Part shown: positions 34,221-43,221 of the stretch, piece by piece | Numbering within the stretch: position 1 is the first letter of the stretch | Layout of the letters: the number at the start of each line of letters is the position of its first letter | Source of the DNA: Paraphysomonas bandaiensis | Taxonomy: Eukaryota > Chrysophyceae | DNA length: 64,000 nt | NCBI GenBank assembly: GCA_965644295.1 | Contig: CBFFRP010000199.1 | Coordinates: 496,001 to 560,000, forward strand | Reading direction: 5' to 3' | The notes under the pieces: model-generated | Told to the model about the DNA's origin: nothing | The model's database searches: none | What the model saw: only the letters and a program-made list of their open reading frames with translations | Translations under genes and position numbers: made by a program

Positions 34221-34393
34221 AGGTGTGTTTTAGTGGGTGAGAATCCCACATAACTATATATCTAGTTGACTGCTAGTTATATATGTATCTTGATAAGATT
34301 TCACATCTATTTTACCTATGAGACTAGTTTATAGCATGAAGATCACTGTACTCATTGTTGTTTCGTATCACTGCATTCTACATTGAGTGGGAG

Positions 34394-34686
34394 TATTAGA
34401 ATATGGACTGTATCCTAGTATATTCAATGTGGTACTTGAAGACAATGTACGAGAATACAGTGAAGTATGGTGATGTGTAGATGCTGTTATGATATTGAGA
34501 AAACTGAAATAGTTTGCTCTTTCAAGATATGTTTAGTAGCGAAAGGTCTACAGAAGTAGTGATTTATGCATGGCACAAAACGAGCTTGTGTTGTTTAACA
34601 CAATTTGTGTAAACGATATTAATAAATCTATCTAGTCTAACAACTTAATCTCTCTTTGATCTAAGTAAAATGAGCATTTCCCAACA
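34394..34686 (+). repeat. 3' LTR
   Basis: Identical by eye to the 5' LTR. Preceded by GAGTGGGAG, a short purine-rich tract that can prime plus-strand synthesis. Followed by CACGT, the target duplication. Confidence 0.93.
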
Positions 34687-34770
34687 CACGTTAGTTTCTC
34701 GGAGAAATATTTCCGGTACTTATCTCCCATAACACCGCATAAAACGTGCGAGTCCGACTTTGTTGAGGGA
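34687..34770 (-). repeat. Element A copy, right part after the copia insertion
   Basis: Starts with the duplicated CACGT, then TTAGTTTCTCGGAG and GTGCGAGTCCGACTTTGTTG, the terminal segment of element A. Confidence 0.75.
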
Positions 34771-35009
34771 TGTAATTACTAGTGATACATACACATGCAT
34801 GCGTTTGCTGCAAATTAACGACAAATCTTGATATATGCTAAATTTCACCTAATCTTATAGTTCATTACAGTACACCATCTAGTTCTCATTATTGCTTGCG
34901 CATGTAACAGAAAAGCAATAACTGTACCCCAATGAATGAACTGATTATTACTCAACAGACCAATAGTACTCCAGCTACACACTCTACTACTCTAGTCTCT
35001 AGTACCAAT

Positions 35010-35367
35010 ACTTATTACCTGACACTAGCCGGGAGTCTCTGGAGCTTAAAGCCATTTCTGATACATTATTTCTCTTTTTACCACGACTGAGAGCATTGCT
35101 CAGTAAGTCGAGCATATCCACTACCTCACCTGCATGGTCTTCTTTTTCCATTTCAAACACGGTTTCATGCTGTAAATCAGCACATGAATCAACGACGTAC
35201 TCGGACTGAACTTTCACTGCGCATTTCAAATGCTTTTCTCCCCTCCAATACTAATAGGCATACTGCTTGCTTGCGTCGTCTTCAATAACCTCGAGACATA
35301 CACTCTCCGCTTTTCTACAGGTCACGGGAACCCACTTGTCACGCTCATTTTGTCGATAATGAGGCAT
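35010..35367 (-). pseudogene. Unknown ORF with one in-frame TAG
   Basis: From ATG 35367 the frame reads MPHYRQNERDKWVPVTCRKA, then SVCLEVIEDDASKQYAY. A TAG follows at 35253-35251, and the frame continues YWRGEKHLKCAVKVQSEYVV to LVSG, where a donor GTAATA occurs near 35018. Composition is coherent on both sides of the TAG. No family recognised. It may be a pseudogene or an exon with an unseen short intron. Confidence 0.4.
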
Positions 35368-35468
35368 AAACCTTCACAATAGCTCTCCCGCATAGTGATG
35401 AAGCTTGCAATACGAACTCACAGTTAATAATGGCACGATTCACAGTGTATTCGCTCTCTCAAATTCCT

Positions 35469-35636
35469 TCTGTGGGAATAAGTCGATCCAGCGGAATATG
35501 TCGATCCAGCAAAAAAATCGACCTTTTTTCGTTATTTCTCTGAAATATATTCGTCAAAAAACAGCATGCATCAAAAAAACCTGGATTTTTTTGCTGGATC
35601 GACATATTCTGCTGGATCTTATATTCCCACACACAG
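35469..35636. mobile_element. Fold-back MITE of about 165 bp
   Basis: TGTGGGAATAAG, GATCCAGC, GAATATGTCGATCCAGCAAA on the left is mirrored by TTTGCTGGATCGACATATTC, GCTGGATC, TTATATTCCCACA on the right. It interrupts a coding-like frame. Confidence 0.75.
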
Positions 35637-36122
35637 AATTGTTGCCTTATTGGAATTCCAAGACATCACTATCTAAGTGCGTGGCATTCGCTACTTCAAA
35701 ATTGAAGTTGCGGTTTCTGCAGCACGACATCAAGATTTCAGCTGGATGATGGTATCTTGTTCCCTCAAACCATCCCTATCTGCTTCTTGGAGTTCCAAAA
35801 CGCTGTTCACATACCAGTGCCTGCCCATACTTCAATGTTCTGTTCGACGTCACACTTTAGTCAGCCGCATTTGCGATTACTACACAATCACAACTTCACT
35901 GCAATCAAGTCAGAGTTATCATCACGACTAAGATTCGTGTCCTCACAGTGAGTGTTGCCTGGAGTGACACTTCTTTATTGGCATGCTCCATTTCTGATTG
36001 GCTTCTGCGGTATATTTTTTTGGACAAGACGATGAAAAACGACGCTTTTGTTCTCGTTAGCGCGAAGGGCATCCCAGTAGAGCTCATAGAACTCCCATCC
36101 ATACACTCGTATCCAGAATATA

Positions 36123-36184
36123 CTCCAGAGCGCAAGTAAAACTCCCTTGCCTGACAATCCTGGAGTTTTACTTGCGCTCTGGAG
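36123..36184. repeat. Perfect 23-bp inverted repeat with 16-nt loop
   Basis: The arm at 36123-36145 begins CTCCAGAGCGCAAG and its exact reverse complement occupies 36162-36184. Relative to the coding frame it is a 54-nt insertion between codons GAG and CTT. It contains a GTAAAA donor-like word and an in-frame TAA. Its loop and inner arm (ACTCCCTTGCCTGAC) also occur as a direct copy at about 36200-36214. Confidence 0.8.
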
Positions 36185-36545
36185 CTTGAGGAAGATTTTA
36201 CTCCCTTGCCTGACGATCCTGCAGAGTGTTCGATCATGGAAGACCGCAGTCCTGATCCCTTCTATCAGACATTGCATGCTCTTACTTGTCCAGATACACT
36301 GGATGAAATGATTCGTTACTAATATTCGCCGCAAGGGAATGGATACTTTAAACGAGCAGCAGCATGTGGCAGCTCGAACAGCCGAACTGGAGACATCACG
36401 GTATCATGACCAGCTCACTGAAACCAATTCATTTCCGTCGGCTGACTTAACACTGCTTCCTGCATCGTTTGTTTCTACTTATTTAGTAATATTTTTTGCT
36501 ATCTGTTCCTTAGTCTTAGTTTGTTTCATTTTTACCATTAACTAA

Positions 36546-37099
36546 CATTCGATACAACGTAACTTTTACTTACATAACCTTTCGACACTTAGTAACACTT
36601 ACTTCTATTCACACTTAGTAACAACTTAGTAACACTTACTTAGTAACACTTACTTCTATTCACACTTAGTAACAACTTAGTAACACCATATATATAATAT
36701 TCATATAAATATCTCCTTTATAAGGATATAGTTTTACAAAGTAGTTGCAGCGATAAGCATCTCACTCACAAAGACTATGATAATAGTCACCTTCAGTAGG
36801 ATAAAAACAACACCTGATAAATATTACAATATTACTATAGGCGAAACGGAGAATATATACTTGAAACACATCGATAGTATTATTACCACAAGTGAGATAA
36901 ATATATGTTCCCGTATATATAGCTATAGTAAATGAACACTGATGTGTCATAATATAGCCTATAGTGACAGCACGAAGCATGTTTAATGAGTCATATGCAA
37001 TGTAAATGAAAAACCACAAAAATGAAATAATAAGCGCAGGCGATTTATACGTAACATGAAAGAGAATTCAGTGATAACCAATATATACAAAAAAAAAGA
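36546..37099. other. Spacer with short tandem repeat
   Basis: ACACTTACTTCTATTCACAC followed by TTAGTAACAACTTAGTAAC is repeated twice between about 36590 and 36690, with extra copies of ACTTAGTAACA around it. The rest is AT-rich. Confidence 0.6.
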
Positions 37100-37939
37100 T
37101 TAAAACCCTTCAACGTCAAAGCTGTCTAGATATGTATCTGCCATGTTGTCATCAACACACAAATTATCCATAAGTTCTGCAGAACACGAGACTGTTCTAT
37201 CAGACCATGAATGGCGCCAAAGTGTTACTGGGTGCTTACGCGTTTGAAGGCGCCTTTTGATAGTGTCCCTTAGATCTACGCAGTCTAAAACATTAAGAAC
37301 AACATCGAAAGACTCGCGGAACAAAGATCGATAATACAAAAATAGCGCTAGATCAATCACATCGCTCTTAGAACAGTATGATGAGACAAATTGAAGTGTA
37401 TGACGGGCCTGAACAGCAGAGAATCTCTTCCCAGCAGCCTCAATATCCACTAGAGTTTCCCAGTCGCAAGAAAGAGCTTGGTTGTCTAGATCAACAAGGG
37501 ACTCCATTATCGTACGGAAGTCAGGCTCAAGTAAACCCTGACACGATAAATTCTTTTGTAATGAAATGGATCTCAAGCTAAGCAAGTCTGCGATATTCTT
37601 TCCCGCAGTCGTCTGCAGTATAATCGGTTCTGTCCCTTCAATCATTTCTGGGTTGAAATATGTTCTAGCAATATCGATTTGAATATCATGAGATGTAAAT
37701 GTCCACGATAGTGCGGATTGCAGTGGTATGTAAATAACATTCACCGATAAGTTGTCAGAAGTAAGTTCAATGTGCTCACTTCTAATACGAAGTTTCATAC
37801 TTTCAGGCAGCGCAGTTGAAGCGCATATGGAGTTTACACGAACGAGATTGACTTCAAATACGGATACATCAGTAAGTGTTCCATTAAAATAAGAACTTTT
37901 ACGTTCCGCAGAATCCCTCACAGAGATTGCTCCACCCAT
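37100..37939 (-). CDS. Unknown 279-residue protein, DUF4476-like C-terminal helices, MGGAIS N-terminus
   Basis: Single exon from ATG 37939. MGGAISVRDS is a consensus N-myristoylation start. Residues 20-130 are beta-rich (LTDVSVFEVNLVRVNS, LSVNVIYIPLQSALSWTF) and could be a PH-like or similar fold. Residues 140-240 are helical: FRTIMESLVDLDNQALSCDW, RFSAVQARHTLQFVSSYCSK, then VIDLALFLYYRSL and SFDVVLNVLD. The alternation resembles DUF4476-type proteins, but I hold this loosely. Divergent with the Rab-like gene, 516 bp apart, and that gene also begins with a myristoylation motif, so the two may act at the same membrane (inference). Confidence 0.65.
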   Translation of the reverse strand: MGGAISVRDSAERKSSYFNGTLTDVSVFEVNLVRVNSICASTALPESMKLRIRSEHIELTSDNLSVNVIYIPLQSALSWTFTSHDIQIDIARTYFNPEMIEGTEPIILQTTAGKNIADLLSLRSISLQKNLSCQGLLEPDFRTIMESLVDLDNQALSCDWETLVDIEAAGKRFSAVQARHTLQFVSSYCSKSDVIDLALFLYYRSLFRESFDVVLNVLDCVDLRDTIKRRLQTRKHPVTLWRHSWSDRTVSCSAELMDNLCVDDNMADTYLDSFDVEGF

Positions 37940-38455
37940 GATGATTATTATTACTCCTGATTACCTAATTATGAACTTATATCTTTGACATTATACCTTG
38001 TAAGCGAGTTCATCTACTACAACTACTAGCAAAGCTCAATGTTGATTAATTGAACCTTCAATACAGACATGTGTATGATTTATAGCTATGGTACGACTAT
38101 TCTGGTGAAAAGGGCGCAGTGTTGCTATTCCCCAAAGAGATCGCTATCCTTCAGCAGTGTGATAGTGTGATGTCAGAGTGTTGAGCTGGAAATGCTATGG
38201 ACGTAAATATCCACATACAAATAAAATTTTCAAATGCTGTATTTTACGTATTTTCTACTACAGGACATCCATCTTCATAAATACATAGTATACAGTACTG
38301 CATTTTTATACAGTGCAGTACATCGCCTGTACCATCCTCCTTACAGTATCATCCTCCTTACAGGAAGCAACTTGCTTGAAGAAGTTTCTCAGATTAGTAA
38401 TCAGTGCCATGATATCTGCACCTGCTACACCTCTTCGTAATCCGTTGTAAGAATC
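37940..38455. promoter_or_regulatory. Bidirectional promoter region, unknown gene / Rab-like GTPase
   Basis: Holds TTCAGCAGTGTGATAG near 38152, ATAGTATACAGTACTGC near 38286 and ATACAGTGCAGTACATCG near 38309. An acceptor-like TACTACAG near 38260 may mark a 5'-UTR intron for the GTPase. Confidence 0.4.
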
Positions 38456-39034
38456 ATGGGGATTTCACCTTCTGGATACGTCATCCAGGACGAGGATTGG
38501 AATGATATCACGGAATATCATCGAAATCTATTTAAAATCACTTTAGTTGGAGATAAACAGGTCGGGAAAACTTCACTGCTTGAAAGAGTAATCGGACACG
38601 AGATTCCTGCAGAATATATTCCCACAGTAGGCGTTGATTTTAGAGTACACAGAATAGTTGTGGCATCAACCCCTCCTACAATAATTTCCCTGCAAATATG
38701 GGATACTACTGGGAACGAAGCTTCTCGATCTATTGTGCAATCTTACACTAGAGGTTATGCAATTATTCTAGTGTTTGATGTTAGTAACAAAAACTCCTTT
38801 GACAATGTTAAGTCGTGGGCGGAACTGGCAAGTATTGATGGAAACTGTGGGCCGCCGGCAGTTCTTGTGGGCAACAAATGTGACTTGCATGATAACAGAG
38901 CTGTGACAGTCACGATGGGAGAAGAGATGGCGAGAGAGCTTGGAATTAGACGTTATATTGATGTTAGCGCTAAGGCAAATATTCGGGTGGATGATGCATT
39001 TGCAACACTCCTCGCAGACCGCAGCCTGATTTAA
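38456..39034 (+). CDS. Rab-like small GTPase, no prenylation motif, N-myristoylation signal
   Basis: 192 residues, single exon. G1 is GDKQVGKTS at residues 32-40 and G4 is NKCD at 140-143; G5 SAK is near 160. The effector region YIPTVGVDFRVHRI is Rab-like. G3 is WDTTGNE instead of WDTAGQE, so the catalytic Gln at 87 is Asn and the preceding Ala is Thr. The protein ends ATLLADRSLI with no cysteines, so it cannot be prenylated like a normal Rab. It starts MGISPSGYVI, which fits myristoylation. This combination suggests a divergent Rab that is tethered by its N-terminus and turns over GTP slowly (inference). Confidence 0.85.
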   Translation: MGISPSGYVIQDEDWNDITEYHRNLFKITLVGDKQVGKTSLLERVIGHEIPAEYIPTVGVDFRVHRIVVASTPPTIISLQIWDTTGNEASRSIVQSYTRGYAIILVFDVSNKNSFDNVKSWAELASIDGNCGPPAVLVGNKCDLHDNRAVTVTMGEEMARELGIRRYIDVSAKANIRVDDAFATLLADRSLI

Positions 39035-39852
39035 ATCTAATGTTTGCATTGTTATTTCGTGACTAAAGAGCAAGTGCTTTTTATACCAATAACGCCACAG
39101 GTAAGCTGTATATGTCTAATAAGTGCGCTAGAGAGTGTGACGTATATGAGATAATTTTATTACACATTTAAGGCATTCGCCACATAACCATATATCCACT
39201 ATAGCAGCTGTAGTCAATAATTAGGTACAAATGTAAATAATCTGATGGACTCTTTCTGATGTACTGTTGGATCTTGTCAAATGCAGTGGAAATCTGTACT
39301 ACACGCTTAGTATAGAGAAACTTATTTAGCGAATATTTAGAATAATTGTGATGACCATAATCACCAGATATTGTCTGAGTCTCTCAGATAATTTTATCAT
39401 CTAAGGAAGCAATCACCATGACGATTATTCACCTCCAACTCATTTTGAAGGGATATGTTTTGATCTATTATTGGACCTAGTCATTTGGTGTAATTTCTTA
39501 GTCATACCAAAAATAGTGTGAAAACCTACTAGTCAACGGGTTGAAAATCTGGTCACTAAATAATTCATATTTTCAATCCACAATCTCTCGGTTGACTAAG
39601 GTGACTAGATGTTTATGGAGTTTACCTCTCCATCAATTAATGGAAGCAAATACTGAATTATTTATTACTTTGGCTAGGGTTTTACACCAAAAATAGTATG
39701 ACTTGGAAATTCAACCATTTGACGAGGTTGAATAATATATCTCATACTGTTCACAAGTTGCAGTCTGACTTCCAATCATCATAAGTATAAGTCATGGGTA
39801 CATAATTTGCGCATTTAGTACAGTAGTACTATTCTCGCACATGTATAACATA
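39035..39852. repeat. Spacer containing dispersed repeat C, copy 2
   Basis: About 39470-39600 matches the reverse complement of 20440-20560 (GACCTAGTCATTTGGTGTAA, CAAAAATAGTGTGA, TAAATAATTCATA). A second, weaker half-copy with CACCAAAAATAGTATGAC lies near 39690. No gene. Confidence 0.5.
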
Positions 39853-39860
39853 ATCCAAAG

Positions 39861-41185
39861 CAGGGATAGGGAACAATATATTGTATTGCAATATATTGTA
39901 CAATATATTGCAATATATTGTAAAATATATTGATTGGTGGACTGGTCAAATATTCCATCAATAGTGTTTCTGTTAATAGAGCTCACAATACTATTGCAAT
40001 ATATTGCAATCAATATTATGATAGTCATATAAGAGAAGATCCTCAACTGTATGGTGCAAAATATACGCCTCTGTATACAAATATCCGGAAAATAAGAAAA
40101 AAAGCCTATTTTTGATGTTATTTTCTATTTTTTATGTATCGCCAGCTCAAACAGCACTCTACACCTCTCCACATGTATGTACAGTACTTCTCTTAATATA
40201 GTATATATATCCTATAGTGACAAGAAGAGACAACTGAATGATGAGTGCATACAAGAGTAGGGACATTTACCGCTGTTTTTGGAGTCCGGTCGAAGGTGTC
40301 CCGAACAAACACGAGTGTAAAATCTGCGGACGTAAACGACAACAGAATATTCGGAATGGATACAACAATCTAAAGGATCACACTTTCTCTCATGATGTGT
40401 GGGAGGAGACATTGAAGAGGTATTTACGGGCTGTCTGCACCAATGGTCCCATGGATGCTTTTGTTCTGCAGCCTTCAGACTTAATGATCCGAATTTCGAG
40501 AATGGAATTGCAAAACTCCAAGCAGGCGAAGAATTGGACTTGACAAGATCTGAGAAAGATGCTGTTAGAATATATCTCCGTTCAGACAGTGATTATTGCA
40601 ACAATACAGAGGATGATGAAGCTGAAGTTGGCTATGCGGAAAAAATTCTTCAATCAGCTCAAAAACTTAAGAAGCGAAAAGTTGAAATATCTAAGTACAG
40701 GTGCACGAGTCATGTAGTATGTACTTCCAATACGTGTGAACGCCTGTTCAGCGCAGCAAAACTGATTATATCAGTGTTGCGCAAACGTATGCATCCTACT
40801 ACACTTAATATGCTGTTGTTTCTGAAAGCTAACCGACAGTTGTGGCCGGATGCAAGCATATTTCAATCAATATTGAATGAATATGGTGATGATGATGTCA
40901 CCGATGATGGCTCAGAGGATGAGTATGAGGAAACTTTTAATTAGTTAAGAGTAGTGGGTTTGATTATCAAGTGACCTTAGACCTTATAAAATATGGCAAG
41001 TACTAAAAATGAAAACTACGGATGTGTTTACTTACTGATTAGTCATACTAATATATTGCAATATATTGTACAATATATTGCAATATATTGCAATAGTATT
41101 GTAGGGCCGGTTTAAAAAATCCATCAATACTATTGATGGAACGCTACCTAACAATAGTATTGCAATATATTGTTCCCTATCCCTG
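39861..41185 (+). mobile_element. Internally deleted hAT transposon with exact 8-bp target duplication
   Basis: Ends CAGGGATAGGGAACAATATA and TATATTGTTCCCTATCCCTG are a perfect inverted pair. ATCCAAAG occurs at 39853-39860 and 41186-41193. Both subterminal zones carry tandem CAATATATTG palindromes. At 1325 bp it is too short for a full hAT transposase. A related solo end occurs near 44060-44083. Confidence 0.93.
40241..40944 (+). pseudogene. hAT transposase remnant: BED finger plus dimerisation domain
   Basis: ORF from ATG 40241 encodes a BED-type zinc finger: W.PVEG, CKICGRKRQ, then YNNLKDH and SH. A second frame to 40944 encodes the hAT C-terminal dimerisation domain: YRCTSHVVCTSNTCERLFSA, then SVLRKRMHPTTLNMLLFLKA, N. 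The RNase-H-like catalytic core that should lie between them is missing. The element cannot be autonomous but could move in trans, or the DNA-binding and dimerisation parts could act as a repressor (inference). Confidence 0.8.
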
Positions 41186-41466
41186 ATCCAAAGGATATAT
41201 GGCCAATACACAATAACATGTCACATATATATGTTTAGTCTACATCATTTAATATCTAATATCATTAAATTACTAGGCAAGGAAATGATGAATGGTTCTC
41301 AATCCACACTTTTTATTCAAGAGAGGTAGTTAGTGATTGTTAGACATCGCGGTGGAGTCGCGTTTCTAATGTACTTCATAACTACAGATAAAATTACAAC
41401 AGATGAGCTACAACTAATTACATGAACACAATATATCTAACTACAACAAACAGAGTGTTCTAAATT

Positions 41467-43221
41467 TTAGTTCGATGCTACTGCATCATCATCACCCAAA
41501 AGATTAGCTTCTTTAAGAGCGTCCATAATATCGGCTTGTGACACAGTTTCGTGCCTGTAGTAGTCCTCATCAGGCGGAGTTCCGCACACACTTGCAGCAT
41601 CACTTTCCGCCCTGGTCAACGGCTTATGCTGCCAACTGACTGGTGCTTGTACTCCATACAGACCTTGAAATCGCTTGAGAAAGTCATCTTTGCACATCCA
41701 GAAAGCTCCGTCATCAGCGCAGCGAGTGTCATGCAATTCGTGTTTATACTGCTTGAATTCCTTTGAGTGATCACTCCATGCGCCCTGCCACTCCGACTCT
41801 CCCCCTATGAACCATATATAAGCCAACATGACTACATTAACTTCTACACTCACATGTGTTTCGTAGGCGCAATAATTGTATAGTCTTGTTATATTTGTCT
41901 TTGAGCTCCACAGCGTCAATGACAGCGTACGCATGCTCAATACCACTCACGATACCGTTCGCATTTACTTTAGATAAATGCGGCTTGGTCACAGTCGCCG
42001 CACCGATCCGGCATTTAACATCTTGCCTCAGTAACTTCGCAACAGTCTTCCACTCTTTACTCACTGTGAGGTTGTATTCCCGTGGCTCGAGGCCCGTCAG
42101 CATCTGCATAATTTCTCCTGCGTAATACGGACGGCGCAGTATCTGCGTATACCCCCCAGTACTGGCACCATAAATTTTGGCGATACACTTTTCCACCAAG
42201 TGTGGCCAAACGATATGTGCACCCTCACGACAGGTTGAGAACAACGGTGTCCCATCTCCCTCCCGACATGGTACGAAGTCATCGACTAGTACCCATCCGG
42301 GTACAGTTATGAGGGCAGGGGTGCCATCCTCATTCATCTTACCAGAAGGATCAGGGGTACTTACAAACACCTTGAGTGAATATACACCATAGATATTCAG
42401 TTCAGACAACAGCGTTTTCATGAAACTACCCCTACAGAGAATATATAGTAAGGTGCACTATAATAAAATACTAAGCCAAACCTGTATATACATGCGATTG
42501 CACCAATTGCAGCAGTGCAAGAGCATATTCCACTGTGTTTTTCATTCTGAATGATGTTGTCCCATATCTGAGTATCAGTCTCGTCGAATACTTTCATACC
42601 TTTACCGTATATGTAGGGTAGCCTATTGAAATGTCGTAGGGTGTGAAGGTCCGTGTACTGATTGTCGTGGTTAGGATTGCAAGGGGTAGCCAGCGATGGA
42701 CCAGGAGGGAATTCTTCGTCTATAAAGAGCTGGTGGTAATCATGGCATATAGCTAATAATTTTGGAGCAGGGTCTTCTTTGTATATCTGCAGCATAGGGT
42801 CAGCGTGATCTAGACAGTGATGAATCTTCGGCAGTTCTGTTAGGTATGACAATATGTCAAAAGCAGCGGGCGACCTCTTGAAGAAGCCTATTTCAGTATT
42901 TGCCTCTTCACATTGACTAGGATTGTGCAATTCAGATTCAGAGAATGAAAGTGATGATGCCCCCTTAGGATCGTCTGTCCATGTGGTTGACTTTCTGGCC
43001 AACACAGGTGCGGTGTATTCTTTACGAAGTTTCAGTTCGAGAAAAAAACGCTCGCCTGACACAACAAGCGTCGAGTCGTGCTTTCCATCGATGATTCTAA
43101 ATAAGGCTTCTTCATCGAAGCGCTTCTGCATATCGTCCGTCCACTGATCGCCTATGATATCTTTCACTTCTTGAAGAGTGTACCATCCATTAGGGTCCAT
43201 TGTCGCAGCACCTGCACCCAT
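41467..43221 (-). CDS. Calpain-like cysteine peptidase (family C2)
   Basis: Three exons, 43221-42482, 42431-41854 and 41804-41467, encode 551 residues; introns are about 50 nt. The start is ATG 43221 (MGAGAATMDPNGW); an upstream TTG was rejected. The calpain triad can be traced. Cys is in GICSCTAAIGAIA (residue 233 or 235; typical calpains read GDCWFLAA, so the region is altered). His413 is in IEHAYAVIDAVEL. Asn438 is in LRLRNTWGESEWQGAWSD, where the Trp codon is split by an intron. The 25-residue His-Asn spacing is right for the family. Poor conservation around Cys means activity is uncertain. The N-terminus is MG but lacks Ser at position 6. Confidence 0.8.

Larger units (their letters stand above)
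29233..34686 (+). mobile_element. Ty1/copia LTR retrotransposon, about 5.45 kb, young insertion
   Basis: Two 293-bp LTRs that look identical by eye bound gag-pol ORFs in copia order (protease, integrase, reverse transcriptase, RNase H). The LTR starts TATTAGAATATGG and ends TTTCCCAACA; the usual TG start is replaced by TA in both copies. CACGT flanks both sides. Removing the element and one CACGT restores the element A sequence GGCTCACGTTAGTTTC, proving where it inserted. Identical LTRs mean recent transposition. Confidence 0.95.
35400..36545 (+). pseudogene. Damaged or intricately spliced gene with C-terminal membrane anchor
   Basis: Coherent plus-strand pieces follow each other. YELTVNNGTIHSVFALSNSF comes before the fold-back element at 35469. 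NCCLIGIPRHHYLSAWHSLL comes after it. DDGILFPQTIPICFLEFQNA and on to LSSRLRFVSS occupy 35747-35940. SVAWSDTSLLACSISDWLLR and on to YPEYTPE occupy 35950-36128. LEEDFTPLPDDPAECSIMED to CPDTLDEMI occupy 36185-36311. After a possible 57-nt intron, RTAELETSRYHDQLTETN precedes a single hydrophobic helix (STYLVIFFAICSLVLVCFIF) at the very C-terminus, ending at 36545. The pieces are separated by frame changes that I can only partly explain as introns. Family unknown; the end would suit a tail-anchored membrane protein. Confidence 0.45.

Noticed and set aside
35500-35640. Fold-back at 35.5 kb as a regulatory attenuator
   Set aside because: Long, mirror-like arms with repeated GATCCAGC words and matching ends are better explained as a MITE.
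36123-36184. Rho-independent-type terminator hairpin
   Set aside because: Bacterial-style termination does not apply in a nuclear genome, and the hairpin interrupts a coding frame.
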